Made by a program: the position numbers and the translations under genes. A DNA stretch of 64,000 nucleotides from Paenibacillus radicis (ex Xue et al. 2023) (GTDB lineage Bacteria > Bacillota > Bacilli > Paenibacillales > NBRC-103111), in NCBI RefSeq assembly GCF_024722015.1, contig NZ_JANQBD010000016.1, positions 1-64,000 of the forward strand. The letters run 5' to 3'. A model generated the notes under the pieces. It saw nothing but the letters and a program-made list of their open reading frames with translations. It was not told the DNA's origin and made no database searches. Of this stretch, positions 32,897 through 42,235 are shown piece after piece. The stretch's first letter is position 1. Each line of letters begins with the position of its first letter.

Positions 32897-33792
32897 ACAT
32901 AGAACTGGCGGAAGTTTCCTTTAGTTACGAGAGACGCAGCAGGAAAGCGAAAGCTACGGATACTCCCTGCATATTAGAGCAGGTGAATATTGCTATTCGA
33001 AGCGGTGAAATGTTAGCAGTCGCCGGGAAGTCGGGATCAGGCAAATCTACCTTCATGCAATTGATCAAAGGATTTTTGAAACCCACCTTCGGAAACCTGC
33101 TTTTGGACGAAACGAATCCCTTTACTGCAAAGCGTCCCGAGCTCTTTGACCGGGTCGGATTTATTTTTCAGTACCCGGAACATCAGCTCTTTTCGGTAAC
33201 GGTAGCGGAGGATGTTGCTTTCGGGTTGCGTCACAGCGGATATACCCCCGAGGAGAAGGAAGCGAAAGTAAAGTATGCGATGGAAGCAGTCGGTCTGGAT
33301 TATGATGCATTCGCAGAGCGAAGTCCCTTTGAGTTAAGCGGCGGAGAGAAGCGACGGGTTGCCATTGCGGGCGTCGTGGTCCTTGAACCGGAGATGATCA
33401 TTCTGGATGAGCCTACGGCTGGTCTGGACTATCCCTCCAGAACTTCTTTGTTCGACATGCTGCACCGTCTAAATAAGGAGCAAGGGACGACGATTTTATG
33501 GGTTAGCCACCAGCTCGAAGAAATGCTGGAGCATGCATCGAGGTTATTAATTATCAAGGATGGTACTATTGTAGCTGACGGCTCGCCGCAAGACCTGCTC
33601 TCCAACCAAATGCTGCTGGCGTCTCTGGGCTGGGAGAAGCTTCCCGCCTTGGAGCTGCGCGAATTATTATTGGAAGTGTGCGGTATTGAAGTGAATCGCC
33701 CGTATAAGATCAGTGAAGTCGCTCCGTTACTGATCAGTCTATTCAAGAAAAAGCAGCAATCAACGGGAGAGGAAAGCTTATGTCATCCATAG
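32887..33792 (+). CDS. ECF transporter ATPase A2
   Basis: A 301-residue ATPase with Walker A GKSGSGKST, Q-loop FIFQYPEHQLFS, signature LSGGEKRR, Walker B MIILDEPTAGLD and H-loop VSHQLEEM. It has about 40 extra C-terminal residues compared with A1. It overlaps A1 by 10 bases and the T gene by 13, a tightly coupled operon. Confidence 0.88.
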   Translation: MAMNIELAEVSFSYERRSRKAKATDTPCILEQVNIAIRSGEMLAVAGKSGSGKSTFMQLIKGFLKPTFGNLLLDETNPFTAKRPELFDRVGFIFQYPEHQLFSVTVAEDVAFGLRHSGYTPEEKEAKVKYAMEAVGLDYDAFAERSPFELSGGEKRRVAIAGVVVLEPEMIILDEPTAGLDYPSRTSLFDMLHRLNKEQGTTILWVSHQLEEMLEHASRLLIIKDGTIVADGSPQDLLSNQMLLASLGWEKLPALELRELLLEVCGIEVNRPYKISEVAPLLISLFKKKQQSTGEESLCHP

Positions 33793-34574
33793 CCAGCTAT
33801 CTCATTTATCAGAAGAAGGATTCCTTGCTGGAGCGCTGGGACCCGAGAATGAAAATAATCGCCTCCTTGTTGTTTGGATTAGGTCTTTTATTATCTCACA
33901 ATCTGGAGATGAAAAGCTTGCAGCTTGTCCTGCTTATCGCCTTATGGGCGGTTGCTAAGCTGTCTTGGCGTGTGCTGGCTTTCACGTGTCTTTCCTTATT
34001 GTTGTTTTTTGCTTCAACAATGATCTATCAATCTATGCTGCTCACGAAACCAGGGGAAGTAATGATCCATTGGGGCTATGTGGATTTTTCTTATGAAGGT
34101 GCGATAAAGGGTATCACGATGTGCGAACAAATATTGGGAATCGTCATCCTCTTGTCCCTTGTTGTGAGAACAACATCGCCTATTATATTGGCGGAAGGCA
34201 TGGAGCTGCTTTTGAACGGTTTCAAAAGGTGGAAAGTTCCCGTTCATGAGGCTGTTATGATGTTTTCTATTGCCTTGAGATTTCTCCCGCTGCTGCTGGA
34301 GGAATTCGATAAAATCCAAAAGGCGCAAACTGCACGTGGAGGAGGCTTTCACCGTAGAGGCGTATTGACTCGTTTTCGTGGAGTTCTCCCGATGCTGGTA
34401 CCTTTGTTTGTACTTGCGATTCTGCGCGCCAAAGACTTAGCAACTGCAATGGAATCTCGTTGTTACCTGGGTGATAAAGGGCGGACGCCCATTCGGATAT
34501 ACCGATTCGAGCTTCGGGATTATCTCGTCTTGTTAGTATCCGTCATAATGCTGGCCTTATCTATTTTACAATAA
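33780..34574 (+). CDS. ECF transporter T component
   Basis: A 264-residue membrane protein with several hydrophobic segments and the two coupling motifs of EcfT: KAQTARGGGF (first Ala-Arg-Gly) and AMESRCYLG (second). It links the ATPases to the S component. Being encoded with a single S gene, it may serve only this substrate or be shared. A terminator follows within 25 bases and closes the five-gene operon. Confidence 0.88.
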   Translation: MSSIASYLIYQKKDSLLERWDPRMKIIASLLFGLGLLLSHNLEMKSLQLVLLIALWAVAKLSWRVLAFTCLSLLLFFASTMIYQSMLLTKPGEVMIHWGYVDFSYEGAIKGITMCEQILGIVILLSLVVRTTSPIILAEGMELLLNGFKRWKVPVHEAVMMFSIALRFLPLLLEEFDKIQKAQTARGGGFHRRGVLTRFRGVLPMLVPLFVLAILRAKDLATAMESRCYLGDKGRTPIRIYRFELRDYLVLLVSVIMLALSILQ

Positions 34575-34595
34575 TTAATGAGCAATCGTTCAAAA

Positions 34596-34636
34596 GAAAG
34601 AGGCATGCTGCTAATGCAGTGCGCCTCTTTCTTCTA
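34596..34636 (+). terminator. Terminator of the ECF operon
   Basis: GAAAGAGGC (34596-34604) pairs with GCCTCTTTC (34623-34631), with an inner ATGC/GCAT-type stem. Confidence 0.8.
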
Positions 34637-34775
34637 ATCTGCCACGAGAAATGCCTGTGAGGCTTATGGGGAGGGCCGCCGATTTTTCATGAATGATTAT
34701 TCAAATAATTACTAATTATAGAGGAAGGTGCTAAATAATGCGCTAGAAGGCAAATGAGAAAAGGCAGGTATTCGG

Positions 34776-35519
34776 ATGCGATTTCAAAATAAAGTAGTTA
34801 TTGTTACTGGTGGAGCGAGCGGAATCGGGGAAGAGACGGTGCGCTTATTCGCGGCAGAGGGAGCTAAAGTAGTCATTGCTGATTTCTCTGATCGTGGCGT
34901 ACAAGTTTCGCGAGAGCTTAACGATCAGGGCCATGATACCTTATTTGTAAAAACAGATGTTACTAAAGAAGCGGATGTTCAAGCCATGGTTCACGAAACC
35001 GTCCAAAAGTATGGCAAGCTAAACATTCTGTTTGCCAACGCAGGCATCGCAAATGATGCGCCAGCTCATCAGCTGTCCTATGAACAGTGGCAAAAAACAA
35101 TCGATATCAATCTATCGGGAGTTTTTCTTTGTGACAAATATGCAATTGAACAAATGCTGGCGCAAGGCACGGGCGGGGCGGTCGTGAATTGCGGTTCGAT
35201 ACATAGCCATGTGGGCAAAAGCGGAGTAACCGCATATGCTTCCGCCAAAGGTGGAGTCAAGCTGCTAACGCAAAGCTTGGGAATCACGTATGCTAAAGAA
35301 GGTATCCGCGTTAATGCCATTTGCCCTGGCTATATAGATACCCCTCTGATTGCAGGAAGGAATGAGGCTGTTAACCAGCACCTCATCAGTCTGCATCCAA
35401 TCGGTCGGCTTGGAAAGCCGGTGGAGGTTGCAAGGGCTGTGCTTTTTCTTGCGAGTGATGACGCGTCTTTCATTACAGGCACCAGCCTTCTCGTAGATGG
35501 CGGCTACACGGCTCAATAA
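34776..35519 (+). CDS. Short-chain dehydrogenase/reductase
   Basis: A 247-residue classical SDR: TGGASGIGE cofactor loop, NAGIAND, catalytic Ser in NCGSIHSHVG, Tyr and Lys in YASAKGG, and the C-terminal GTSLLVDGGYTAQ. Acidic residue D38 after the second strand suggests NAD preference. The substrate is unknown. It is a single gene with its own terminator; the ribosome binding site is weak (AAAAGGCAGG). Confidence 0.88.
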   Translation: MRFQNKVVIVTGGASGIGEETVRLFAAEGAKVVIADFSDRGVQVSRELNDQGHDTLFVKTDVTKEADVQAMVHETVQKYGKLNILFANAGIANDAPAHQLSYEQWQKTIDINLSGVFLCDKYAIEQMLAQGTGGAVVNCGSIHSHVGKSGVTAYASAKGGVKLLTQSLGITYAKEGIRVNAICPGYIDTPLIAGRNEAVNQHLISLHPIGRLGKPVEVARAVLFLASDDASFITGTSLLVDGGYTAQ

Positions 35520-35581
35520 AACGAGGACTGCCTCACCGTTTTCTCAAGGCGCGACAATAATTGTGGATTGGCTACGCAAAG

Positions 35582-35625
35582 GCTCACCTCCATGCTATTA
35601 AACCCGTTCGGTGAGCGGGTTTTTT
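35582..35625 (+). terminator. Terminator with an alternative overlapping hairpin
   Basis: AACCCG pairs with CGGGTT followed by a T-run (terminator, about 35600-35625). GCTCACC (35582-35588) can instead pair with GGTGAGC (35610-35616), which would break the terminator stem. Confidence 0.65.
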
Positions 35626-35710
35626 CCAGTTAGGCTGTTGTGAACGAACGGTATTGTTTCATCTCATTTTGCTGCTTCTTGTTGACATTAAATAAAAAAT
35701 CGAGCTATTA

Positions 35711-35733
35711 TTATATAGACCGATTGGTATAAT
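35711..35733. promoter_or_regulatory. LmrA/QdoR-type operator upstream of the TetR gene
   Basis: The element TTATATAGACCGATTGGTAT shares TTATATAGA-CGAT with the site before the transporter gene and resembles the operator of the B. subtilis LmrA/QdoR repressors. It lies about 20 bases before the regulator start, so autoregulation is likely. Confidence 0.6.
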
Positions 35734-35751
35734 CAAAAAGGATGTGGAACA

Positions 35752-36327
35752 ATGGTAAGTCAAAAGCAAAGCTCTAGAGATAATATTTTAGCTACCGCGT
35801 CTCGACTTTTTGTAACTCAGGGCTATCATGGTACTGGCCTGAATCAGATCATCAAAGAAAGTGGAGCTCCCAAGGGTTCTCTTTATTACTATTTTCCTGA
35901 GGGAAAAGAAGAATTGGCTCTTGAGTGTATCAAGCATATCCGTAATCTTCTGATGAATAAATTTAAGGAAAACTTTTCAAAACATGAGAGTTCTATTATA
36001 GGAATTCAAAATTTTATTAGAAATTTGGCAATAGATGTTCATAGAGATGGGTATGAAAATTTCCTCCCATTAGGTTTTTGGGTTGCCGCTGAGACCTCTA
36101 CGGTGAGCAGTGCGTTAAGAAATGAATGCCAGCTCGTGTTTGCAGACTGGAATGCCATGATTGCTGAGAAATTGATGGAGGAGGGATTTTCAGAAGAGAA
36201 GGCTCATAGCTTAGGTATGGTTATTATCAGTATGATGGAGGGAGCTACCATATTAACAATTACCCGACAAGACAATCAACCGCTGCTGCAAGTCGCTGAG
36301 CATGTGCTTACACTTTTAAGGAGATAA
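35752..36327 (+). CDS. TetR-family repressor, LmrA-like
   Basis: A 191-residue TetR-type regulator. The helix-turn-helix (about 9-55) reads NILATASRLFVTQGYHGTGLN and GAPKGSLYYYF; the EGKEEL tail of the DNA-binding part and the C-terminal domain (LGFWVAAETSTVSSALR) resemble B. subtilis LmrA and YxaF (QdoR). Those control multidrug and flavonoid-response genes, including the LmrB pump. It is followed by a DHA2-family transporter with a matching operator, the same arrangement as lmrAB. Confidence 0.85.
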   Translation: MVSQKQSSRDNILATASRLFVTQGYHGTGLNQIIKESGAPKGSLYYYFPEGKEELALECIKHIRNLLMNKFKENFSKHESSIIGIQNFIRNLAIDVHRDGYENFLPLGFWVAAETSTVSSALRNECQLVFADWNAMIAEKLMEEGFSEEKAHSLGMVIISMMEGATILTITRQDNQPLLQVAEHVLTLLRR

Positions 36328-36351
36328 CTTGTGTAAGGCTTCTTTGTTTAA

Positions 36352-36374
36352 ATTATATAGAACGATCTACTTAT
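36352..36374. promoter_or_regulatory. LmrA/QdoR-type operator upstream of the transporter
   Basis: ATTATATAGAACGATCTACT shares TTATATAGA-CGAT with the element before the repressor gene. It lies about 45-65 bases before the transporter start and probably gives the transporter its own repressed promoter. Confidence 0.58.
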
Positions 36375-36417
36375 TTTTAAGTATATAGATAAATAAAAGG
36401 TATATTGGAGTGGAGCA

Positions 36418-37866
36418 GTGTTTATGAATTCCCAAAAGCAAGAAACGCAGAAGAAGATTCGTGTTATCCCTATATTAATTGCTTTTCTTATTAGTGGATT
36501 TATTGGATTATTTAGTGAAACAGCCTTAAATATTGCGTTATCGGACTTGATGAAAATGTTTAATGTTACTTCTGCATCTATACAATGGCTTACGACAGGT
36601 TACTTACTGACCTTGGGGATTCTGGTTCCCATCTCAGCATTTCTTATCCAGAGATTTACGACAAGACAGCTGTTTCTAACTTCGCTCGGCTTCTCCATAA
36701 TCGGCAGTTTGGTTGCTGCGATGGCTCCGAATTTTGAAGTGTTATTGACAGCGCGAGTGATTCAAGCAATTGGGACAGGGATCATGTTACCGTTAATGTT
36801 CAACACCATATTAGTTATTTTTCCTCCTGAAAAGCGGGGGGCCGCTATGGGAATGATTGGTCTTGTAATTATGTTTGCGCCCGCAGTCGGACCAACTGCC
36901 GCGGGTTTTCTAATACAGGCACTAAGCTGGCACTGGATTTTCTGGATTTCGGTATTATTCTTGGCTATTGCTCTATTTACTGGAATCGTTTATATGCAGA
37001 ACATGTCTATAACGACCAAGCCTAAGGTTGATTGGTTATCCATTATGCTCTCTACTATCGGCTTCGGTTGCGTTGTTTTTGGATTCAGCAGAGCAGGTGA
37101 AGGTTCGGGGGGCTGGGGGCATTCAGAGGTTATCCTATCCATAATCGTGGGAGTCTTGGCTCTTATAGTGTTTTCAATTCGACAATTGCTTATGAAGCAA
37201 CCGATGTTAAACCTGCGGGTTTTTAAGTACCCTATGTATACGATTGGTTTAATAGTTGTTTTTGTATCTATGATGATCATACTAGCTTCCATGCTGGTTT
37301 TACCGATGTATTTGCAGGCTGGAATTGCCGTATCTACGTTAGCAACGGGTTTGATCTTGCTTCCAGGTGGTGTTATCAATGGAATTATGTCACCCATTAC
37401 CGGAAAGTTATTTGATCAATATGGACCTAAGTGGCTGGTTATTCCAGGGCTTATTGTTATAACGGTGGCGCTCTGGTTTTTCTCAACTTTAACTACAGCT
37501 TCTACCATTACTTTGGTTGTTCTGCTTCATTGCATTCTGATGTTCGGTATATCGATGGTTATGATGCCTGCGCAAACAAATGGTTTGAATCAGCTTCCAC
37601 GTGAGCTATACCCGGATGGAACAGCAGTTATGAATACGATGCAGCAAATTGCTGGAGCTATTGGGACTGCGGTTGCTGTAAGTGTCATGACGGCTGGTCA
37701 GGAAAGCTTTATGAAAAATATGCTGAATCCAAAGGATCCTTCTTCGATTTCAGAAGCACTGACTTCCGGAGTCCAAAATGTTTTTATTTTCGTGATGTCG
37801 GTCTCCATTGCCGGTTTGATTGCTGCTCTATTTATTAAGCGAGTTCAAACCACAAGCCGGCCCTAA
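36418..37866 (+). CDS. DHA2-family drug:H+ antiporter, LmrB-like
   Basis: A 482-residue major facilitator with 14 probable membrane segments. Motif A variants and motif C-like segments are visible (ETALNIALSDLMKMFNV, TGYLLTLGILVPISAFL, and GMIGLVIMFAPAVGPTAAGFL). The length and opening match the EmrB/QacA (DHA2) drug exporters such as LmrB. It is controlled, by context, by the adjacent LmrA-like repressor. GTG at 36418 or ATG at 36424 may start it, both behind GGAGTGG. Confidence 0.85.
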   Translation: MFMNSQKQETQKKIRVIPILIAFLISGFIGLFSETALNIALSDLMKMFNVTSASIQWLTTGYLLTLGILVPISAFLIQRFTTRQLFLTSLGFSIIGSLVAAMAPNFEVLLTARVIQAIGTGIMLPLMFNTILVIFPPEKRGAAMGMIGLVIMFAPAVGPTAAGFLIQALSWHWIFWISVLFLAIALFTGIVYMQNMSITTKPKVDWLSIMLSTIGFGCVVFGFSRAGEGSGGWGHSEVILSIIVGVLALIVFSIRQLLMKQPMLNLRVFKYPMYTIGLIVVFVSMMIILASMLVLPMYLQAGIAVSTLATGLILLPGGVINGIMSPITGKLFDQYGPKWLVIPGLIVITVALWFFSTLTTASTITLVVLLHCILMFGISMVMMPAQTNGLNQLPRELYPDGTAVMNTMQQIAGAIGTAVAVSVMTAGQESFMKNMLNPKDPSSISEALTSGVQNVFIFVMSVSIAGLIAALFIKRVQTTSRP

Positions 37867-38159
37867 GTCCGCTTCATTATGCCTCTCCATGCATTCTTGC
37901 TCGTTTATACTAACGTTCGGGAAGGGCCATTGTATCCGCCGCTCGGCTGCAACGGGTTCGGGGTGCATTTTTTTAAACTGTTTTTAAACTTGCTATGATA
38001 TTCTCCAATTGTGCACAAAAATCTTGCACCCGCTATGGTTTGGATAAGGAGTGAAGTGTATAGAGAATGTCGTCTTTAAAGCAGCAAGTTTATAACAACG
38101 GATAGCAAGCTAGTAAGTTCAAAGGAGTTACTAATATATCACAGGGAGAGAGAAATTAC

Positions 38160-38579
38160 ATGAAAAACACTTTTAAAAAAATAGCATTAGCCGGACTCTT
38201 GAGCTTGTCCATTTTTGGCACATCCGCAGTTGCTTTCGCCGATGCATCCATGGACTTTAAAGCAACAGGCGTATCCTATGATGAAAACAATGTGTTTACT
38301 CTTAAAGTTGAAGCTACAAATACTGGCGATAAAAGTATTGAAACTGTCGATAAAGTAGTTATCGATCTGACATTAGGCAACGATGCAGGGGATACAGCAG
38401 CATACGAACTGACTGCCACTGGGGTTTCCGTTCACTTGGCCCCAGGCGAAAGTAAAGAGGTTGAAATTACATTCTCCGATATTCCATACTTCGTAGACGC
38501 AACAACATATGATGCTGTTGAGAAGGATTGGGAGTTCACTTATTTCGAAGATGCTTCAACCTCCGGAACTGAGGAGTAA
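38160..38579 (+). CDS. Small secreted protein
   Basis: A 139-residue exported protein: signal peptide at 1-28 (ending AVAFADA), then a single beta-rich domain (VFTLKVEATNTGDKSIETVD, GVSVHLAPGESKEVEITFSD) with a Cys-less, acidic character. The pattern NTGDKSI...LAPGESKEV resembles DUF4352/immunoglobulin-like extracellular domains. Function unknown. It stands alone with a good GGGAGAGAG ribosome binding site and a strong terminator. Confidence 0.75.
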   Translation: MKNTFKKIALAGLLSLSIFGTSAVAFADASMDFKATGVSYDENNVFTLKVEATNTGDKSIETVDKVVIDLTLGNDAGDTAAYELTATGVSVHLAPGESKEVEITFSDIPYFVDATTYDAVEKDWEFTYFEDASTSGTEE

Positions 38580-38640
38580 AAAGATTTTCGGTAAAGTGTT
38601 TTGACTAACCACGGTTCAGAGTAATGAACCCTTTCCATGA

Positions 38641-38676
38641 TTTAGGGCACCCATTAATGGGTGCCCTAAAAGTTTT
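38641..38676 (+). terminator. Rho-independent terminator
   Basis: A perfect 15-bp inverted repeat, TTTAGGGCACCCATT with AATGGGTGCCCTAAA (38641-38670), lies between convergent genes. Confidence 0.8.
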
Positions 38677-38819
38677 GCCTCCAATATGATATGCTGAATC
38701 GTACTATAAATGACGGCAAGTTTTTTCGTTCAGAGGAAACTGGTTTTCTACACAACGATAGTGAAAAAGCAACAGCCCCTCAGCCGTTTTGGAGGAAGCG
38801 GGTTCAGAAAAATGCTTCG

Positions 38820-39803
38820 TTAATGCAAACAATATTTCTCAAGGGTAGCAACAAGTGAAGACGGAAGGTCGATTTCAATTTCATCCTCAGTACAGCTGCC
38901 TCCGGGGACATGAATACCTTTGGAGGACAAGCGTTCGATCTGTGACGCCATTCGAGCGGAGAAACCGGGAACGAGTAGTTCGGGATTCAGGGCCACAATG
39001 AACAGGCCTACACCAGGCGAGCGACTCCCATCCTCAAAGGATGGAGCATCAAGTGACCAGTTCGCACCTGTCGTACCTGCGGCGAGTACTTCAACCATAA
39101 GTGCGATATTAGCACCACGAGCACCCCCGAAAGCAAGCAAAGCCCCCTTGATCGCTTCACGCGAATCCATTGTGTTTTGTCCCTTCCCATCGATGGCCCA
39201 GCCTTTGGGGATCATCTCCCCCCGCTCTGCCGCCCGCCGAATATTGACAAACGCCGTGGCGCTAGATGCTTGGTCGATAACCAAGGGTGCCCTGTTGTCG
39301 ACAGGCGCAGCGAATGCGAGCGGGTTAGTGCCATAAACAGCCTCGCTGCTCTGTCCCGCAGCCATTAAAGCAGATCCATTGGTCGCAGCCAGTGCTACCA
39401 ATCCTTTACGGGCAAGCCGCCTTACGTAATAGCCCAACTCTCCAGCCGTATAGCTGTTTTGTAACGAAAATACGGTTACACCATAAGTGCTTGCCCGTAT
39501 TAGCAATTCTTCGAATGCACGATCAAAACCAAGTTGGGCGATACCCCCCTTGGAATCGACTTGAATAAGAGCAGGGGCTGGAAAGAAGATCACAGGCTCT
39601 TCTATGCGATTAATGCGACCATACAAAAAACCGTCCAGATAGTCGGGAAGATGAGCAAATCCAACCGAACTCCGACCCGAACATTCCGCAGCGACAGTTG
39701 CTTCAGCCAGAGAGATTGCCATCGCTTTGCTTGCACCAGCGGCAACACACACACGTATAGCCAACTCTCTTGCACTGTTAAGATCATATCGCATTAATTT
39801 CAT
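38820..39803 (-). CDS. Ldh-family (malate/L-lactate dehydrogenase-like) oxidoreductase
   Basis: A 327-residue NAD(P)-dependent oxidoreductase of the YlbC/ComC/AllD family: ECSGRSSVGFAHLPDYLDG near the start, ATNGSALMAAGQSSEAVYGTNP in the nucleotide/substrate region, and SREAIKGALLAFGGARGANI. Family members act on 2-hydroxy acids such as malate, ureidoglycolate and sulfolactate; the substrate cannot be chosen here. ATG at 39803 has GGGGGCG close upstream. It is transcribed alone. Confidence 0.82.
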   Translation of the reverse strand: MKLMRYDLNSARELAIRVCVAAGASKAMAISLAEATVAAECSGRSSVGFAHLPDYLDGFLYGRINRIEEPVIFFPAPALIQVDSKGGIAQLGFDRAFEELLIRASTYGVTVFSLQNSYTAGELGYYVRRLARKGLVALAATNGSALMAAGQSSEAVYGTNPLAFAAPVDNRAPLVIDQASSATAFVNIRRAAERGEMIPKGWAIDGKGQNTMDSREAIKGALLAFGGARGANIALMVEVLAAGTTGANWSLDAPSFEDGSRSPGVGLFIVALNPELLVPGFSARMASQIERLSSKGIHVPGGSCTEDEIEIDLPSSLVATLEKYCLH

Positions 39804-40008
39804 CACGCCCCCGGCTGAATCTCCTTCTATACATGTAAATACACGTTTTTATAATTATATCATGGAAATATCTTAGCGCAGACAATCCATCGTGAGCCCA
39901 TATTGTAATAATTAACGAATGTTTCCACTGAACGCTGCGCCCTAATACCTTTTTTCGCAGATAGACCCGTTAAGCTGAATCGTATCGAAGAAATGAACAT
40001 GTGTTGAT

Positions 40009-41220
40009 TTATTGACGCATCAGCTTGGAATCTTTAGGCAGCAGAAGCGCGAATAAGCCAAGCAGCGGAAGGAAGGCACATATTTGAATCATAAAGGCAA
40101 CTCCAGTCTGATCTATCAGCCAGCCGAGTACGACTGAGCCAAGTCCGGCCATGCCGAAGGACAACCCGAAAAACAGACCGGCTATCGTTCCCACCTTGCC
40201 TGGGAGCATTTCTTGTGCGTACACGATAATGACGGAGAAGCCTGACATCAGGATGGCGCCGATTGCTAAGCATAATAAGAACGATCCAGTTGGGCTAGCG
40301 TAAGGCAGCCATATGGAGAATGGCGCCGTTCCGAGAATCGAAAACCAGATGATTTTTTTTCTGCCGAAACGGTCAGCTAGCGGACCTCCCAGTAAAGTGC
40401 CGACCATTCCAGCGAATTGCAGAGCAAACAGGGAGATCTGGGCCTTTTCCAGCGGCAGCTGATATTGCTCCATGAAATAAAATGAGTAGTACCCGGTCAT
40501 ACTTGCCAAATAAACGAACTTGGAAAACAGCAGGACGATCAAGGTGCTCAGCACGAAAAATACAAAGCCTTTGGATAGCGTTTGGTCGTTATTAGTAGAG
40601 GTACGCCGTTCCGCTCTATGCAACAAACGGGTCTGCTCACCGTACCATCGGCTCACATTCCATTGAATGATAATGCCTGCAACGGCAAGCAGGGTGAACC
40701 ATAGAAATCCAAGCTGCCCCTGCGAAGTCAGGATAAATGCAACCATCAGAGGTGCGAGTGCCTGACCGGTATTGCCTCCGACCTGAAAGATGGATTGCGC
40801 GAGCCCCCTGCCTTTGCCTGCTGCAAGGTGAGCTACGCGTGAGGATTCGGGATGCAGCACCGAGGAGCCAACACCGATGAAAGCGGCAGAAATAATCAGC
40901 ATCGCTAAACCAGGGGAGAAAGCAAGACCTATCATGCCAAGCAGAGTAAATACCATGCCCAATGGCAGCAAGATCGGCATTGGCTTACGATCCGTATAAT
41001 ACCCGATTAGCGGTTGAAGCACCGATGCGGTCAAGTTGAGGGTAAACGCAATCCAACCGATCTGGGCGAAGCTGAGCTGCATCGATTTCTGAAAAATCGG
41101 GAATACGGCAGGAACAACGGACTGCATTGCATCATTCAGCAAATGCGCTAAACTGACCCCGATCAGCATCACATTGGCAGCTTGTTTGGCTGTTCCGGCT
41201 GTTGCGGGTTGAGACATCAT
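40009..41220 (-). CDS. Major facilitator transporter, fosmidomycin-resistance (Fsr) type
   Basis: A 403-residue MFS protein with twelve membrane segments, close in layout to Fsr (VSLAHLLNDAMQSVVPAVFP, FTLNLTASVLQPLIGYYTDR, GVGSSVLHPESSRVAH, FQVGGNTGQALAPL). The HLLND and HPESSR segments are typical of Fsr-type exporters. The divergent AraC gene 110 bases away probably regulates it. Several starts are possible; ATG at 41220 behind AAAGGTGATC is chosen. Confidence 0.88.
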   Translation of the reverse strand: MMSQPATAGTAKQAANVMLIGVSLAHLLNDAMQSVVPAVFPIFQKSMQLSFAQIGWIAFTLNLTASVLQPLIGYYTDRKPMPILLPLGMVFTLLGMIGLAFSPGLAMLIISAAFIGVGSSVLHPESSRVAHLAAGKGRGLAQSIFQVGGNTGQALAPLMVAFILTSQGQLGFLWFTLLAVAGIIIQWNVSRWYGEQTRLLHRAERRTSTNNDQTLSKGFVFFVLSTLIVLLFSKFVYLASMTGYYSFYFMEQYQLPLEKAQISLFALQFAGMVGTLLGGPLADRFGRKKIIWFSILGTAPFSIWLPYASPTGSFLLCLAIGAILMSGFSVIIVYAQEMLPGKVGTIAGLFFGLSFGMAGLGSVVLGWLIDQTGVAFMIQICAFLPLLGLFALLLPKDSKLMRQ

Positions 41221-41332
41221 GATCACCTTTTTCTTTTTCTTCCCATCTTATAGAAGCCAAGGGTGGGTTGTCTTCGCAATTATTGCTCCGAAAAAACGCA
41301 ATTTTTGATATAATGAAAAAGGGTGAGAGCAA

Positions 41333-42139
41333 ATGATCGTTCAAATAACCACGCCACAGTTAGAGTTATGGCGTATTGAAGGGGAGTTCGTCAACCTCCC
41401 GCATTTCCATGATAACGAGTATCAGATTACCATCCCGATTTATGGATCATGCTTGTTGACGCAGGAAAACAAAAATTACAGGCTGGTTGATGGGAGCGGG
41501 CTTGTACAGCATCCTCAGGATCATCATTATTTCGAGATAGGGACGCAGTCGAGCGTACTTGTTTTTAAAATCAACCAAAACAGCCTGAAGGAGCTTGCCA
41601 GAAGCGAGGAGATTGAATTTGCCCTGCGGCAGCAGTTCGACCCTTCCTTCCTGAGTGAAAAGTTCCGCAAATGGATGAGTGCGCTGCTGGCTTACGATCC
41701 TACAGATCGTTTGGCGCAAGAAGAGATGGAGTCACAGGTGCTTTATTATTTATACGGTGCACTCTCCGGAAATCATAAAAGCAATACGGATCTTATCGAA
41801 CGAGCCTCCTTGGTCAGCACCGATCCGTTTATGGGAAATGTATTGGAATATATCCATGCACAATACACGAATGAGGTCGAGATTGATACGCTTGCTTCTA
41901 TAGCGCTGCAAAGCCGTTATCATTTTATCCGATCCTTTAAAGCGGCATTCGGCGTGACTCCGTATCAATACGTGCTCCGGCTGCGGATGGACGAGGCCAA
42001 GCTGAAGCTGCAAAGATCAGGCATGTCTATTACGGACATCAGCCTTAGCCTGGGCTTTTCAAGCGTCAGTCAATTTTACAGAGCTTTTGTGAAAGCGGTC
42101 GGATCCACACCTGAGCAGTTTCGAAACTCCTTCAACTAA
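41333..42139 (+). CDS. AraC-family transcriptional regulator
   Basis: A 268-residue regulator. The N-terminal half is a cupin-like effector domain (LPHFHDNEYQITIPIYG, QHPQDHHYFEIG). Residues about 165-268 form the two-helix-turn-helix AraC domain (LASIALQSRYHFIRSFKAAFG, ITDISLSLGFSSVSQFYRAF, STPEQFR). It is divergent from the Fsr-type exporter, the likely target. Ribosome binding site GGGTGAGAG. Confidence 0.9.
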   Translation: MIVQITTPQLELWRIEGEFVNLPHFHDNEYQITIPIYGSCLLTQENKNYRLVDGSGLVQHPQDHHYFEIGTQSSVLVFKINQNSLKELARSEEIEFALRQQFDPSFLSEKFRKWMSALLAYDPTDRLAQEEMESQVLYYLYGALSGNHKSNTDLIERASLVSTDPFMGNVLEYIHAQYTNEVEIDTLASIALQSRYHFIRSFKAAFGVTPYQYVLRLRMDEAKLKLQRSGMSITDISLSLGFSSVSQFYRAFVKAVGSTPEQFRNSFN

Positions 42140-42181
42140 AATGCAGGGTAGGCAATGAGTTGGTTTGGAGAAATAAAGATG

Positions 42182-42221
42182 AAGAAGCTAACCGGCTTTA
42201 GCAGCGGGTTAGCTTCTTTAA
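42182..42221. terminator. Bidirectional terminator between convergent genes
   Basis: A 12-bp stem, AAGAAGCTAACC with GGTTAGCTTCTT, sits between the AraC gene and the leftward molybdate regulator, with T-rich flanks. Confidence 0.75.
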
Positions 42222-42235
42222 TGTTCGTTTGAAAA

